Below are positions 1 through 6,131 of a stretch of 7,740 nucleotides of DNA, piece after piece; the first letter of the stretch is position 1, and each line of letters opens with the position of its first letter. This DNA is from Bacteroidales bacterium (GTDB lineage Bacteria > Bacteroidota > Bacteroidia > Bacteroidales > UBA1715). Location of the stretch: contig JAFZTG010000058.1 of NCBI GenBank assembly GCA_017618935.1, positions 1 through 7,740 of the forward strand. The letters run 5' to 3'. The notes under the pieces are model-generated. The model was not told the DNA's origin. It did not search any database and worked only from the letters and a program-made list of their open reading frames with translations. The translations under genes and the position numbers were made by a program.

Positions 1-150
1 CATGGTGTTGAAGACAGAATCAACCCAGTGCATATCGGCACCTTGAAAAGGATACGACGCCTCTTTTGTCGATTCCGACGAGTTTAAGAAACCGTAACTC
101 AACAACAGAATTCCCAGAACCAATATCGTATTTCGTAACATGTTTAACAT
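1..150 (-). CDS. Probable GH3 beta-N-acetylhexosaminidase, N-terminal fragment
   Basis: Only the first 50 codons are inside the window; the gene runs off the left edge. The fragment starts with a short basic stretch and a hydrophobic segment (about residues 8-22, rich in Leu, Ile and Val), which reads as a Sec signal peptide. The mature start contains HWVDSVFNTM. In the family this Trp-Val-Asp-Ser-(Val/Leu)-hydrophobic-Asn pattern lies directly before the LxxxExxGQL motif that opens the barrel of Bacteroidota GH3 NagZ-like hexosaminidases, often fused to a beta-lactamase-like domain. Such enzymes release N-acetylglucosamine from muropeptides or glycans in the periplasm. The start at 150 is used; an in-frame ATG at 141 is equally possible. 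The stretch before 150 is purine-rich (AAGAAGAG), a weak ribosome site at best. The identification rests on about ten residues and is tentative; any exported enzyme with a similar N-terminus would also fit. Confidence 0.5.
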   Translation of the reverse strand, partial: MLNMLRNTILVLGILLLSYGFLNSSESTKEASYPFQGADMHWVDSVFNTM

Positions 151-168
151 TTCTCTTCTTTTTTTTCC

Positions 169-196
169 GTAGAGACGCGCCATGGCACGTCTCTAC
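169..196. repeat. REP-like palindrome, unit 1
   Basis: This is a 28-bp near-perfect palindrome. Its arms GTAGAGACG and CGTCTCTAC are exact reverse complements, and the centre contains GCCATGGC; only one symmetric base pair is mismatched. No T-run follows on either strand, so it is not a standard intrinsic terminator. The arms share their core with the second palindrome 24 bp away. Palindromes with GTAGAGACG arms occur as scattered REP-type repeats in several bacterial genomes; assignment to such a family here is inference. Confidence 0.7.
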
Positions 197-220
197 ATAT
201 ACATCTCGTTTTATTTTTAT

Positions 221-242
221 GAGACGCAATTCATTGCGTCTC
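221..242. repeat. REP-like palindrome, unit 2
   Basis: GAGACGCAAT and ATTGCGTCTC are perfect 10-bp inverted repeats around a 2-base centre (TC). The GAGACG/CGTCTC outer core and the following TACATA are shared with unit 1, so the two form a pair, like a small BIME cluster, in the gap between the M42 peptidase and the GH3-like gene. There is no T-tract beside it. Besides being a repeat it could affect 3'-end stability of the minus-strand mRNA. Confidence 0.7.
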
Positions 243-257
243 TACATAATTCTGATT

Positions 258-1178
258 CTATAAATATTCCATCAATTCCTTGTATAACAAATACATAGAA
301 TCAATGTCGGCTTTACATATTTTCTCATTTGGCGTATGTGGAAATTCTTGTGGAGCACCCACAAAACACCAATTCACGGCATACGGAATTTTTTGCAACG
401 AAGCCCCGTCGCTTCCTCCTGCCGTTTCAACCTCACGTTGAATGGCTATATTCTCACGTTTGGCTATATTCAAAATCTTATCGACGTACGTCCTTCGTGG
501 CAAATTGGTGTCTTTCATAGAAACCACGCAGCCCTTGCCATACTCTATTCCGTCGGTAATCCAAGTAATGTCGGCTATCAACGCATTGTGAATGTGGTAC
601 ATTTTGTAAAGATGTCGCCAACAAAATTTCACATTTCCCGCACCTGTCTCCTCGCCTGTCGTAAAGATAATGGCACCATTTTTCATTGTTTGCGCAAGTT
701 TGAGGGCCACGTACACGCCAACACGGTTGTCAAGGAATGGCGATGTGATATATTCGTCATCTTCACGGAAATTCGGCTTATAAGTAAGCAATGTTCCTCG
801 TTCCAATTCTTGTTCACATTCATACACCAGACCGTCTTCGGTGGAACGGGCAATGCACGAGATTTCTTTTTCGTCAACAATGCCGACAAGTTCCGTTCCC
901 GTCTCACAACGTGGCGAACCGACAGGAATCAACGATTTGTCATATCCAACCATAAAACCAACACTGTCAATGTGCACGACTATGGCAGTTCGTGGCGTTC
1001 CCCACACCAACATAACGCAATCTTGGTAATCTTCGCCGACAATCAGCTTGGGTTTATGACGAAACGAGAAACTATTCTTTTCCACATATTCGGCAATAAA
1101 CATTGACAACCGACTTTCGTCACTTGATGGTGCAGAAATGCTACACAACTTTTCCAACAATCCGTATTCGCTACTCAT
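258..1178 (-). CDS. M42-family binuclear metalloaminopeptidase
   Basis: This 306-aa cytosolic protein has no signal peptide or membrane segment. The M42 metal and catalytic motifs appear in order: VVHIDSVGF with His69 and Asp71 (compare HxD in M42), SPFLDNRVG with bridging Asp150 (compare LDDRVG), TTGEETGAGN with catalytic Glu176 and metal-binding Glu177, ADITW with Asp203, GGSDGAS at 254-260, and FPHTPNE with His281. The segment from about 73 to 140 would be the inserted beta-barrel domain. Known M42 enzymes are large tetrahedral complexes that remove N-terminal residues from short peptides, often acidic ones, using two Zn or Co ions. At 306 residues it is shorter than the usual 340-360, and EETGAGN differs from the common EEVGxRG, so substrate preference is open. 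Its ATG overlaps the end of the YigZ-family gene by 8 bp (ATGAGTAG), and GAGG lies 8 bases before it, so it is probably translated by coupling. All key ligands look intact. Confidence 0.85.
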   Translation of the reverse strand: MSSEYGLLEKLCSISAPSSDESRLSMFIAEYVEKNSFSFRHKPKLIVGEDYQDCVMLVWGTPRTAIVVHIDSVGFMVGYDKSLIPVGSPRCETGTELVGIVDEKEISCIARSTEDGLVYECEQELERGTLLTYKPNFREDDEYITSPFLDNRVGVYVALKLAQTMKNGAIIFTTGEETGAGNVKFCWRHLYKMYHIHNALIADITWITDGIEYGKGCVVSMKDTNLPRRTYVDKILNIAKRENIAIQREVETAGGSDGASLQKIPYAVNWCFVGAPQEFPHTPNEKICKADIDSMYLLYKELMEYL

Positions 1179-1767
1179 TTTTTACCTCGACATTTAAATT
1201 TTGCAATGCAAGACAACATTCCTCGGCGAAACTTTTTGCCACGGCACAACGAAAGGCACAGGCCTCGTCAAACGTCTGTGACAAGATTTCACACTTATAT
1301 CGCTTCAAAACATTCATCACTGCACTATTTTGTTCGTATGTAAAATTCAACGTGAAATATGACATAACGACTTTTTCCACAATTTTTGCCTGTTGCAACG
1401 CATCTTTGGTAGCCTCCTTGTACGCTTGCATCAGCCCACCGACGCCAAGCAAGATACCACCAAAATAGCGAACGACAATCACAACCACATTGGTAACACC
1501 AAACGCCTCCAACTGACCTAAAATCGGCTTCCCCGCGGAATTTGACGGTTCTCCGTCGTCGGAGCAACGAAACCGTTCGCCTTCGTTTCCCAACTTGTAG
1601 GCCCAGCAATGATGTCGAGCCGCATGATGTTCCTTGTGCAAAGCCTCAAGACGCATTTTTGCCTCATCTTCCGTCGTCACAGGATAGGCATAAGCCAGGA
1701 ATTTGCTCCCCTTGTCCTTGTACAATCCCTCCGATGGTTGCTCTATTGTCTTAAAAGTCTCCGCCAT
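1171..1767 (-). CDS. yigZ: YigZ/IMPACT family protein (UPF0029)
   Basis: This 198-aa protein matches the usual length and layout of bacterial YigZ. The N-terminal UPF0029 domain carries the family signature HHCWAYKLG (52-60), SDDGEPSNSAGKPIL (69-83), NVVVIVVRYFGGILLGVGGLMQAY (93-116). The C-terminal part (about 138-193) fits the small ferredoxin-like DUF1949 domain. The family is related to eukaryotic IMPACT and YIH1, which act on the Gcn2 pathway; the bacterial role is not settled, though structural work on E. coli YigZ suggested nucleic-acid binding. The protein should be cytosolic. It is the first gene of an operon with the M42 peptidase, whose start lies inside its last codons. A TAATTTTG promoter box 15 bases upstream supports this start; there is no strong Shine-Dalgarno sequence. 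The family call is safe, the function is not known. Confidence 0.93.
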   Translation of the reverse strand: MAETFKTIEQPSEGLYKDKGSKFLAYAYPVTTEDEAKMRLEALHKEHHAARHHCWAYKLGNEGERFRCSDDGEPSNSAGKPILGQLEAFGVTNVVVIVVRYFGGILLGVGGLMQAYKEATKDALQQAKIVEKVVMSYFTLNFTYEQNSAVMNVLKRYKCEILSQTFDEACAFRCAVAKSFAEECCLALQNLNVEVKNE

Positions 1768-1781
1768 ATTCTAAAATCTCT

Positions 1782-1789
1782 CAAAATTA
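1782..1789 (-). promoter_or_regulatory. -7 promoter box of the yigZ-peptidase operon
   Basis: TAATTTTG on the minus strand matches the Bacteroidota -7 consensus TAnnTTTG and ends 15 bases before the yigZ ATG. This predicts a leader of about 10 nt. The expected -33 region holds only TTTCC, a weak match. The sequence is seen; promoter activity is inferred from consensus and position. Confidence 0.5.
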
Positions 1790-1854
1790 CGAAAACACGG
1801 GGTTTGAGGAAATCTTCGGCACGCAAGTTATCAACGTATTGTACACAATAAAAC

Positions 1855-3021
1855 CTATCCCAAAATCAACGACAAGGCGATTCCCAAATACGTACCTACG
1901 GCATATCCTACCAAGCCGATAGCCAGTCCGCTGACCAGAACTTTTTTGTTTCCCATAGCACCCACGACGGGCGGAATAAATGGCGGGGAACAAAGCAATC
2001 CTATATTTGCCACCACGAATAAATCGCCTTCAACCTTTGCCACTCGGCAAAAGAGCAAGTGAAGCGATGTAGCAACGAGCAACACCAATAACACGAATTC
2101 TATCAAGATAATTGCCGACGTCTGCAACGTGTAGAAATTGAACTGCGAAGCCACCACAATGCTGAACATCAGAATCAAAATCATTCCCAACTCGAATGTT
2201 TTGGGTATTGCACGTATTTGCTTGAAAAATGAGGCGATTATGGCAAATGTCGTTACCGAAAGTATGATAACCATTTCGTTCAACACACCTGTTATGAGAA
2301 GGGAAATGCCAACCGCAATGGCAAGAAAAACAACCGACAAACCCAATCCTATAAGCGTTTTTGGGAATGTCTTTGGTTGTAACATTCCTGCGTAATTTTC
2401 AACGTCGGTCATCGTTACCTCTATGTCGCTTGTCTGGTTTTCTGGTTCTTTGAAAGGAAGCAAACGGCGAAACAAGCGAAATCCACCACCTACAATGAAC
2501 ACAATCAATGGAAAAGTTACAAGCATTTCTATGGTAAGCAGACTTGTCATAATGGTAGAGTCCACGTGCAGAGCAGTGCCAAGAGCGGCAAAATTCATTG
2601 TACCTCCCGTATAAATGCCTATCATCATGGCCGAAAGATTTGAGAAATTTTCAATGCCACTATCGCGGAAAATGAAATAGCCAACAATAACGGCAATCAC
2701 AACGGAAACCAAACCTCCAAGCAAAACAATGATAGTTTTGGGTAATGAATGAGCCCAAAGACGAAAATCGCAACTTAACAGCATCAATGGTATTGCCAAC
2801 GGAACCGTAACATTCATAAACCATTTTTGTATGGCAAGCATTGTTGCCGCATCGCTACTGCCAGTTTCAAAAAGCGTTGCACCCGAAAGAGAAAGCACTA
2901 TGCCCACCGCATAGGCAATAATGACTGAGCCCACTTTTTGTACCCAGTTCCATTTTTGAAAAGCGATTGCAATCAAAACAGGAAACAATACATATATCGC
3001 TACAACAAAACTGATACGCAT
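1855..3021 (-). CDS. DUF819 family integral membrane protein
   Basis: This is a very hydrophobic protein with roughly ten or more membrane spans, matching DUF819 (YjcL-like) proteins of about 380-400 aa. From the chosen start (388 aa), the marks are a conserved half with YTGGTMNFAALG at 137-148 and a second with ANIG...CSPPFIPPVVGAMG at 338-356, followed by GLVGYAVGTYLG. A hydrophilic cytoplasmic loop lies at about 190-222. The repeated glycine-rich breaks suggest a carrier fold, but no substrate is established for the family. The frame stays open up to 3192, with ATGs at 3192, 3078 and 3021. I chose 3021 because family N-termini begin right at the first span, the 3192 start would run into the divergent GH8 gene, and a TATTTTTG promoter box sits 18 bases upstream. 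The 3078 start (407 aa) remains possible. It is separated from the yigZ operon by 87 bp with no clear terminator. Confidence 0.85.
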   Translation of the reverse strand: MRISFVVAIYVLFPVLIAIAFQKWNWVQKVGSVIIAYAVGIVLSLSGATLFETGSSDAATMLAIQKWFMNVTVPLAIPLMLLSCDFRLWAHSLPKTIIVLLGGLVSVVIAVIVGYFIFRDSGIENFSNLSAMMIGIYTGGTMNFAALGTALHVDSTIMTSLLTIEMLVTFPLIVFIVGGGFRLFRRLLPFKEPENQTSDIEVTMTDVENYAGMLQPKTFPKTLIGLGLSVVFLAIAVGISLLITGVLNEMVIILSVTTFAIIASFFKQIRAIPKTFELGMILILMFSIVVASQFNFYTLQTSAIILIEFVLLVLLVATSLHLLFCRVAKVEGDLFVVANIGLLCSPPFIPPVVGAMGNKKVLVSGLAIGLVGYAVGTYLGIALSLILG

Positions 3022-3038
3022 TCTCGAAATGTTACGTG

Positions 3039-3046
3039 CAAAAATA
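3039..3046 (-). promoter_or_regulatory. Candidate -7 promoter box for the DUF819 gene
   Basis: TATTTTTG on the minus strand fits TAnnTTTG and lies 18 bases before the ATG at 3021. A TTTT run sits about 18-21 bases further upstream, roughly where a -33 element is expected. If used, it makes 3021 the only possible start and gives a leader of about 13 nt. If translation starts at 3078 the box would be intragenic, so this is moderate to weak evidence. Confidence 0.35.
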
Positions 3047-3122
3047 CTGTTTTTTATGGGTATAAAAGAGGGAGTCATTATAAAAAAACAACGAAAAACA
3101 AACTCCGAAAAAGAAAAAAATC

Positions 3123-3130
3123 TATATTTG
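3123..3130 (+). promoter_or_regulatory. -7 promoter box for the GH8 gene
   Basis: TATATTTG fits the Bacteroidota -7 element TAnnTTTG, 32 bases before the GH8 ATG. No TTG-like -33 element is seen in the A-rich stretch before it. The gap between the DUF819 and GH8 genes is divergent, so both promoters must lie in or beside about 3022-3161. Confidence 0.45.
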
Positions 3131-3161
3131 GGAGTTACAATACAAAGTAAATTTTCATTAT

Positions 3162-4802
3162 ATGAAATCTTTTTTTCAATTCGGATTAGCAATTTCTTTC
3201 AGTCTCACAATTTCATTAGTCGCTGAAGCACAAAGTATTACATACGGTAGTGGTTATTCTGGTCCATTATGTAGCGAAACGGGGAACGGAACGGGCGCGT
3301 ATTATACGGGCGAATATCGCAACTTGTTTGTCGAAATTTTAGGAAAAACGGAAAAACAGGTACAAAACAAAATCAACAAAATTTGGGAACATTTTTTCAC
3401 TGTCGGTTCGTCATCGGCAGTTTATTATGAGGACGAACGAGACCACAACATGGCATATATTCTTGATGTTGGCAACAACGACGTCCGTACCGAAGGACAA
3501 TCGTACGGAATGATGATTGCCGTGCAACTTGACCACAAAACTGAATTTGACAAACTCTGGCGATGGGCAAAAAAATATATGCAACATCAAAGTGGCATTT
3601 GGGAAGGGTATTTTGCATGGCAATGCAAAACTGACGGCACAAAAATAGATGTAGGTTGCGCACCCGACGGCGAAGAATATTTTATCACGGCCTTATTGTT
3701 GGCCTCGAATCGTTGGGGTAACGACGGCGACATTGATTATAACGCAGAAGCACAATACATTTTGAAAAGCATCAGAAACAAAGTCGGTAATGGCGGTGTT
3801 CACAACATGTACGACAGCGACAATCATATGGTGGTATTTTCTCCCCTTGGTGAAAATGTCAATTTCAGCGATCCGTCGTACTGCCTGCCCGGATTTTTGG
3901 AACTATGGGCTCGTTGGGCAGAAACCGACAACGAATTTTGGTACGATGCGGCAGAAGCGGCACGTAAACTTTTACGCTTATCATGCCACAGCGAGTCAGG
4001 ATTATTCCCCGAATATAGTTTATTCGACGGAACACCATATCGTCCCGATTGGCAACAATATGACACCAAACAATTTAAGTTCGACGCCATCCGTTGTGCA
4101 CTGAATGTCGGCATGGACTACAACTGGTTTCGCACCGACAGCGTGAATCAAGTAGCAATGATGACACGCCTGCTCAAATTCTTTGAAAAAGACGAAATGA
4201 GACACGGCTATTTTGACTGGAACGGAGATAATCCTTCGGGACCATATAACGAAGGGCTTGCCGGAACAAACGGCGTTGCCTGTTTTGCCGTTGACGACAA
4301 GGATTTGACGAAACAATTTCTACAGACACTCTGGTTTACCAATCCTCCAACAGGAGAATGGCGTTATTTCAACGGAATGGTGTATTTCCTTTCAATGCTC
4401 AATATCTCGGGAAATTTCAGAATCTACAAACCTACCACGGGAATGGAAATAATTGACACAACCGTCAACGATACATATAATAATGTAACCTATACGAAAC
4501 CAACGGAATTTTCATACAACGAAGGCTGTAAAATCTATCACGTTCACGTGAATGTGAAAACAAACGTCGCCCCCACATCAGATTGCGGGACAATCTTATA
4601 CCCCAATCCAGCTGAAAAAACGACAACAATAGCGTCCAGCAAAGAAGTTTCGTCGGTTGAAGTTAGAAATACCGTGGGAAAAATTGTGACGACCTCAACG
4701 ACCAAAAGCATTGACGTGGCAAATCTGCCCAAAGGCACGTATCTGGTCACAATACAATTCATTGACAAAAGCAAAGAAATTGTAGAGTTGGCAATCAATT
4801 AA
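3162..4802 (+). CDS. Secreted GH8 glycoside hydrolase with T9SS sorting domain
   Basis: The 546-aa protein begins with a signal peptide (1-23, ending AEA|Q). A GH8 (alpha/alpha)6-barrel follows at about 48-423. TEGQSYGMM at 110-118 carries the proposed general acid Glu111, APDGEEYF at 167-174 supplies Asp168, and KFDAIRCALNVGMD at 306-319 carries the likely base Asp308. SYCLPGFLELWARWAETDNEFW and NVGMDYNWFR resemble reducing-end xylose-releasing exo-oligoxylanases (Rex, EC 3.2.1.156) more than GH8 cellulases or chitosanases. A linker of unknown fold (about 424-475, with Cys456 and Cys475) leads to a type A T9SS C-terminal domain at 478-546 (LYPNP, then LPKGTYLVTI), so the protein should be exported, secreted across the outer membrane and possibly surface-attached. 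The likely substrate is xylo-oligosaccharide or xylan; beta-glucan cannot be excluded. No SusC/SusD pair is adjacent. Start and end are well defined. Confidence 0.9.
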   Translation: MKSFFQFGLAISFSLTISLVAEAQSITYGSGYSGPLCSETGNGTGAYYTGEYRNLFVEILGKTEKQVQNKINKIWEHFFTVGSSSAVYYEDERDHNMAYILDVGNNDVRTEGQSYGMMIAVQLDHKTEFDKLWRWAKKYMQHQSGIWEGYFAWQCKTDGTKIDVGCAPDGEEYFITALLLASNRWGNDGDIDYNAEAQYILKSIRNKVGNGGVHNMYDSDNHMVVFSPLGENVNFSDPSYCLPGFLELWARWAETDNEFWYDAAEAARKLLRLSCHSESGLFPEYSLFDGTPYRPDWQQYDTKQFKFDAIRCALNVGMDYNWFRTDSVNQVAMMTRLLKFFEKDEMRHGYFDWNGDNPSGPYNEGLAGTNGVACFAVDDKDLTKQFLQTLWFTNPPTGEWRYFNGMVYFLSMLNISGNFRIYKPTTGMEIIDTTVNDTYNNVTYTKPTEFSYNEGCKIYHVHVNVKTNVAPTSDCGTILYPNPAEKTTTIASSKEVSSVEVRNTVGKIVTTSTTKSIDVANLPKGTYLVTIQFIDKSKEIVELAIN

Positions 4803-4906
4803 ATCTATAAAAAATGAATGTTCATCTATAAATGCAATTTCTGGCAAGAAATATGAAATAATCAATTGTAATTAACGTTTTATCTATAAACTAAATTTTT
4901 AATGTT

Positions 4907-5335
4907 ATGAATGTAAAAGATTTTTTAATTGGCGCTTGCACAGCGATAGTTGGAGCAGCTGTCGGAGTTGTACTTTGTTGCACACTCTGTTGTAAAAAAT
5001 GTGACAAACCTTGTGACAAACCAATGCCACCATGTCCTACTGAACAAATGCGTGGTCCACATCACAATTTTGACGGACCAAAACATTTCGGAAAATGCGC
5101 AATGCAAATGGCTGACGAACTCAATTTGAGCGAAGAACAAAAAGCACAAATCAAGACTTTTGCTGACACGCAGAAAGAAGAATTGAAACAAATTCACAAA
5201 AAATTTGACGAATCGTTCCAATCAATTTTGACTGACGAACAGAAAGCAAAATTCGAGGAATTGAAAGCACAGAAAAAATGTCCGAAAGACAAGAAATGTC
5301 CAAAAGACAAACCTCAAGATGAGGACGAAGATTAA
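4907..5335 (+). CDS. Membrane-anchored Cys-rich protein with Spy/CpxP-like domain
   Basis: This 142-aa protein has an N-terminal membrane segment (about 6-28, GACTAIVGAAVGVVLCC) followed by a cysteine cluster at 24, 25, 28, 29, 32, 36 and 43, partly as a CDKPCDKP repeat. A His-containing linker (His52, 53, 60) leads to a helical region at about 66-122, LNLSEEQKAQIK...FDESFQSILTDEQKAKFEEL. This has the paired LTxxQ-like pattern of Spy/CpxP periplasmic chaperones and metal-resistance sensors. The tail repeats KKCPKD (Cys125, Cys131) and ends acidic, DEDED. In all there are 11 cysteines in 142 residues. Role by family: periplasmic chaperone or metal sensor anchored in the inner membrane; metal binding by the Cys clusters is inference. 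It starts 104 bp after the GH8 stop and ends just before a strong terminator, so it is either monocistronic or the end of a GH8 transcript. An out-of-frame ATG at 4902 is followed at once by a stop. Confidence 0.75.
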   Translation: MNVKDFLIGACTAIVGAAVGVVLCCTLCCKKCDKPCDKPMPPCPTEQMRGPHHNFDGPKHFGKCAMQMADELNLSEEQKAQIKTFADTQKEELKQIHKKFDESFQSILTDEQKAKFEELKAQKKCPKDKKCPKDKPQDEDED

Positions 5336-5337
5336 AT

Positions 5338-5370
5338 AAAAAGGGCTGTCGATTTAGACAGCCTTTTTTT
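5338..5370 (+). terminator. Rho-independent terminator after the Cys-rich gene
   Basis: A GGCTGTC/GACAGCC stem (5344-5350 with 5357-5363) with a 6-base loop GATTTA is followed by seven T residues. An A-run on the 5' side would also make it usable on the opposite strand. It begins within a few bases of the stop at 5335 and separates this gene from the Bat-like operon. Confidence 0.92.
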
Positions 5371-5418
5371 ATGTTTAGTCGTTTTTCAAAAACCCGTTCA
5401 ACGATACGTGAAAAATCA

Positions 5419-5426
5419 TATATTTG
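5419..5426 (+). promoter_or_regulatory. -7 promoter box of the Bat-like operon
   Basis: TATATTTG matches TAnnTTTG and lies 22 bases before the first ATG of the operon, downstream of the preceding terminator. A full -33 TTG is not seen; GTTC lies near the expected distance. Confidence 0.5.
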
Positions 5427-5447
5427 TGTCCCGAATAGGAATAGATA

Positions 5448-6131
5448 ATGAATTTTAAACGACATATCATCTTCATCGTAACATGTGTTTTGTGGCTTTC
5501 CGCCACATCGCAGAACGATGTCCGTCCACTCATAGAGAAAGGCAATTCTTTCTACAACAAGGAGGATTATCGCAACGCCGCAGTGCAGTACAAACACGCA
5601 TGTCAACTAGATTCACTCTCGTTTGATGCGTGGTACAATTTCGGCAACGCTCTTTGCAAAATGAACAAATACATTCTTGCCACCGACGCATACAACAAGG
5701 CGATGAAACTTACCGCCGACAAGACTCTGAAAGCCAACATTTTCCACAATGCCGGCAATATGGAATGTGACCAGAAACACTACGCAAAAGCAATCAATCT
5801 GTATAAACAGGCGCTCATTCTCAACCCAACCGACGAGGACACCCGTTACAACCTTGCCTTTGCTCAAGAAGAATTCCGAAAAGAGGAAGAAGCAAGAAAA
5901 ATGTTGGAAAAAATGAACGAGCAAATGAAAAAAGACGAAAAACCAAAGCCTTCGAAATTTGCCGAGGAATGCATGAAAAAAGCAATGGAACTTGTGCAGC
6001 AATTCAAGTTTGAAGAAGCCCTCAAACTCATGCAAGACAGTGCGAAGAAAGACAAGACCGTTGATTTGTTCAACGATTTCATTAAAAAATTAGAGGGAAT
6101 TGTAACCATTATCAACGACAACAAAGAATGA
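5448..6131 (+). CDS. Exported TPR protein, Bat-operon (BatC/BatE) type
   Basis: The 227-aa protein has a signal peptide (1-21, ATS|Q). Three tetratricopeptide repeats follow: about 25-58 (EKGNSFYNKEDYRNAAVQYKHACQLD), 59-92 (AWYNFGNALCKMNKYILATDAYNKAM) and 96-129 (ANIFHNAGNMECDQKHYAKAINLYKQALILNP). Then comes TDEDTRYNLAFAQEE, a passage typical of BatC-like proteins of Bacteroidota aerotolerance operons. A charged, probably coiled-coil stretch (138-165) and a last TPR-like hairpin (171-204) finish the protein. It should act in the periplasm as a protein-binding scaffold. It lacks the Gln-rich tail and the terminal EKDW-type motif usual in BatC; those features are found instead in the next gene, which overlaps it by ATGA. 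No VWA-domain batA/batB or batD is beside it. The TPR call is firm; the Bat link is from sequence resemblance and the partner gene. Confidence 0.85.
   Translation: MNFKRHIIFIVTCVLWLSATSQNDVRPLIEKGNSFYNKEDYRNAAVQYKHACQLDSLSFDAWYNFGNALCKMNKYILATDAYNKAMKLTADKTLKANIFHNAGNMECDQKHYAKAINLYKQALILNPTDEDTRYNLAFAQEEFRKEEEARKMLEKMNEQMKKDEKPKPSKFAEECMKKAMELVQQFKFEEALKLMQDSAKKDKTVDLFNDFIKKLEGIVTIINDNKE

Noticed and set aside
336..1106. 256-codon open frame on the plus strand opposite the M42 peptidase
   Set aside because: It is antisense to a gene with intact family motifs, its translation has no recognisable domain and an erratic composition, and no promoter box precedes it.
1834..1850. Inverted repeat ATTGT/ACAAT after the DUF819 stop
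   Set aside because: The stem is at most 4-5 bp with almost no loop and no T-run; it could be chance in AT-rich DNA.
3022..3192. N-terminal extension of the DUF819 frame up to 3192
   Set aside because: The extension runs antisense into the first codons of the GH8 gene and adds residues before the first membrane span that the family lacks. Only the 3078 start is kept as an alternative.
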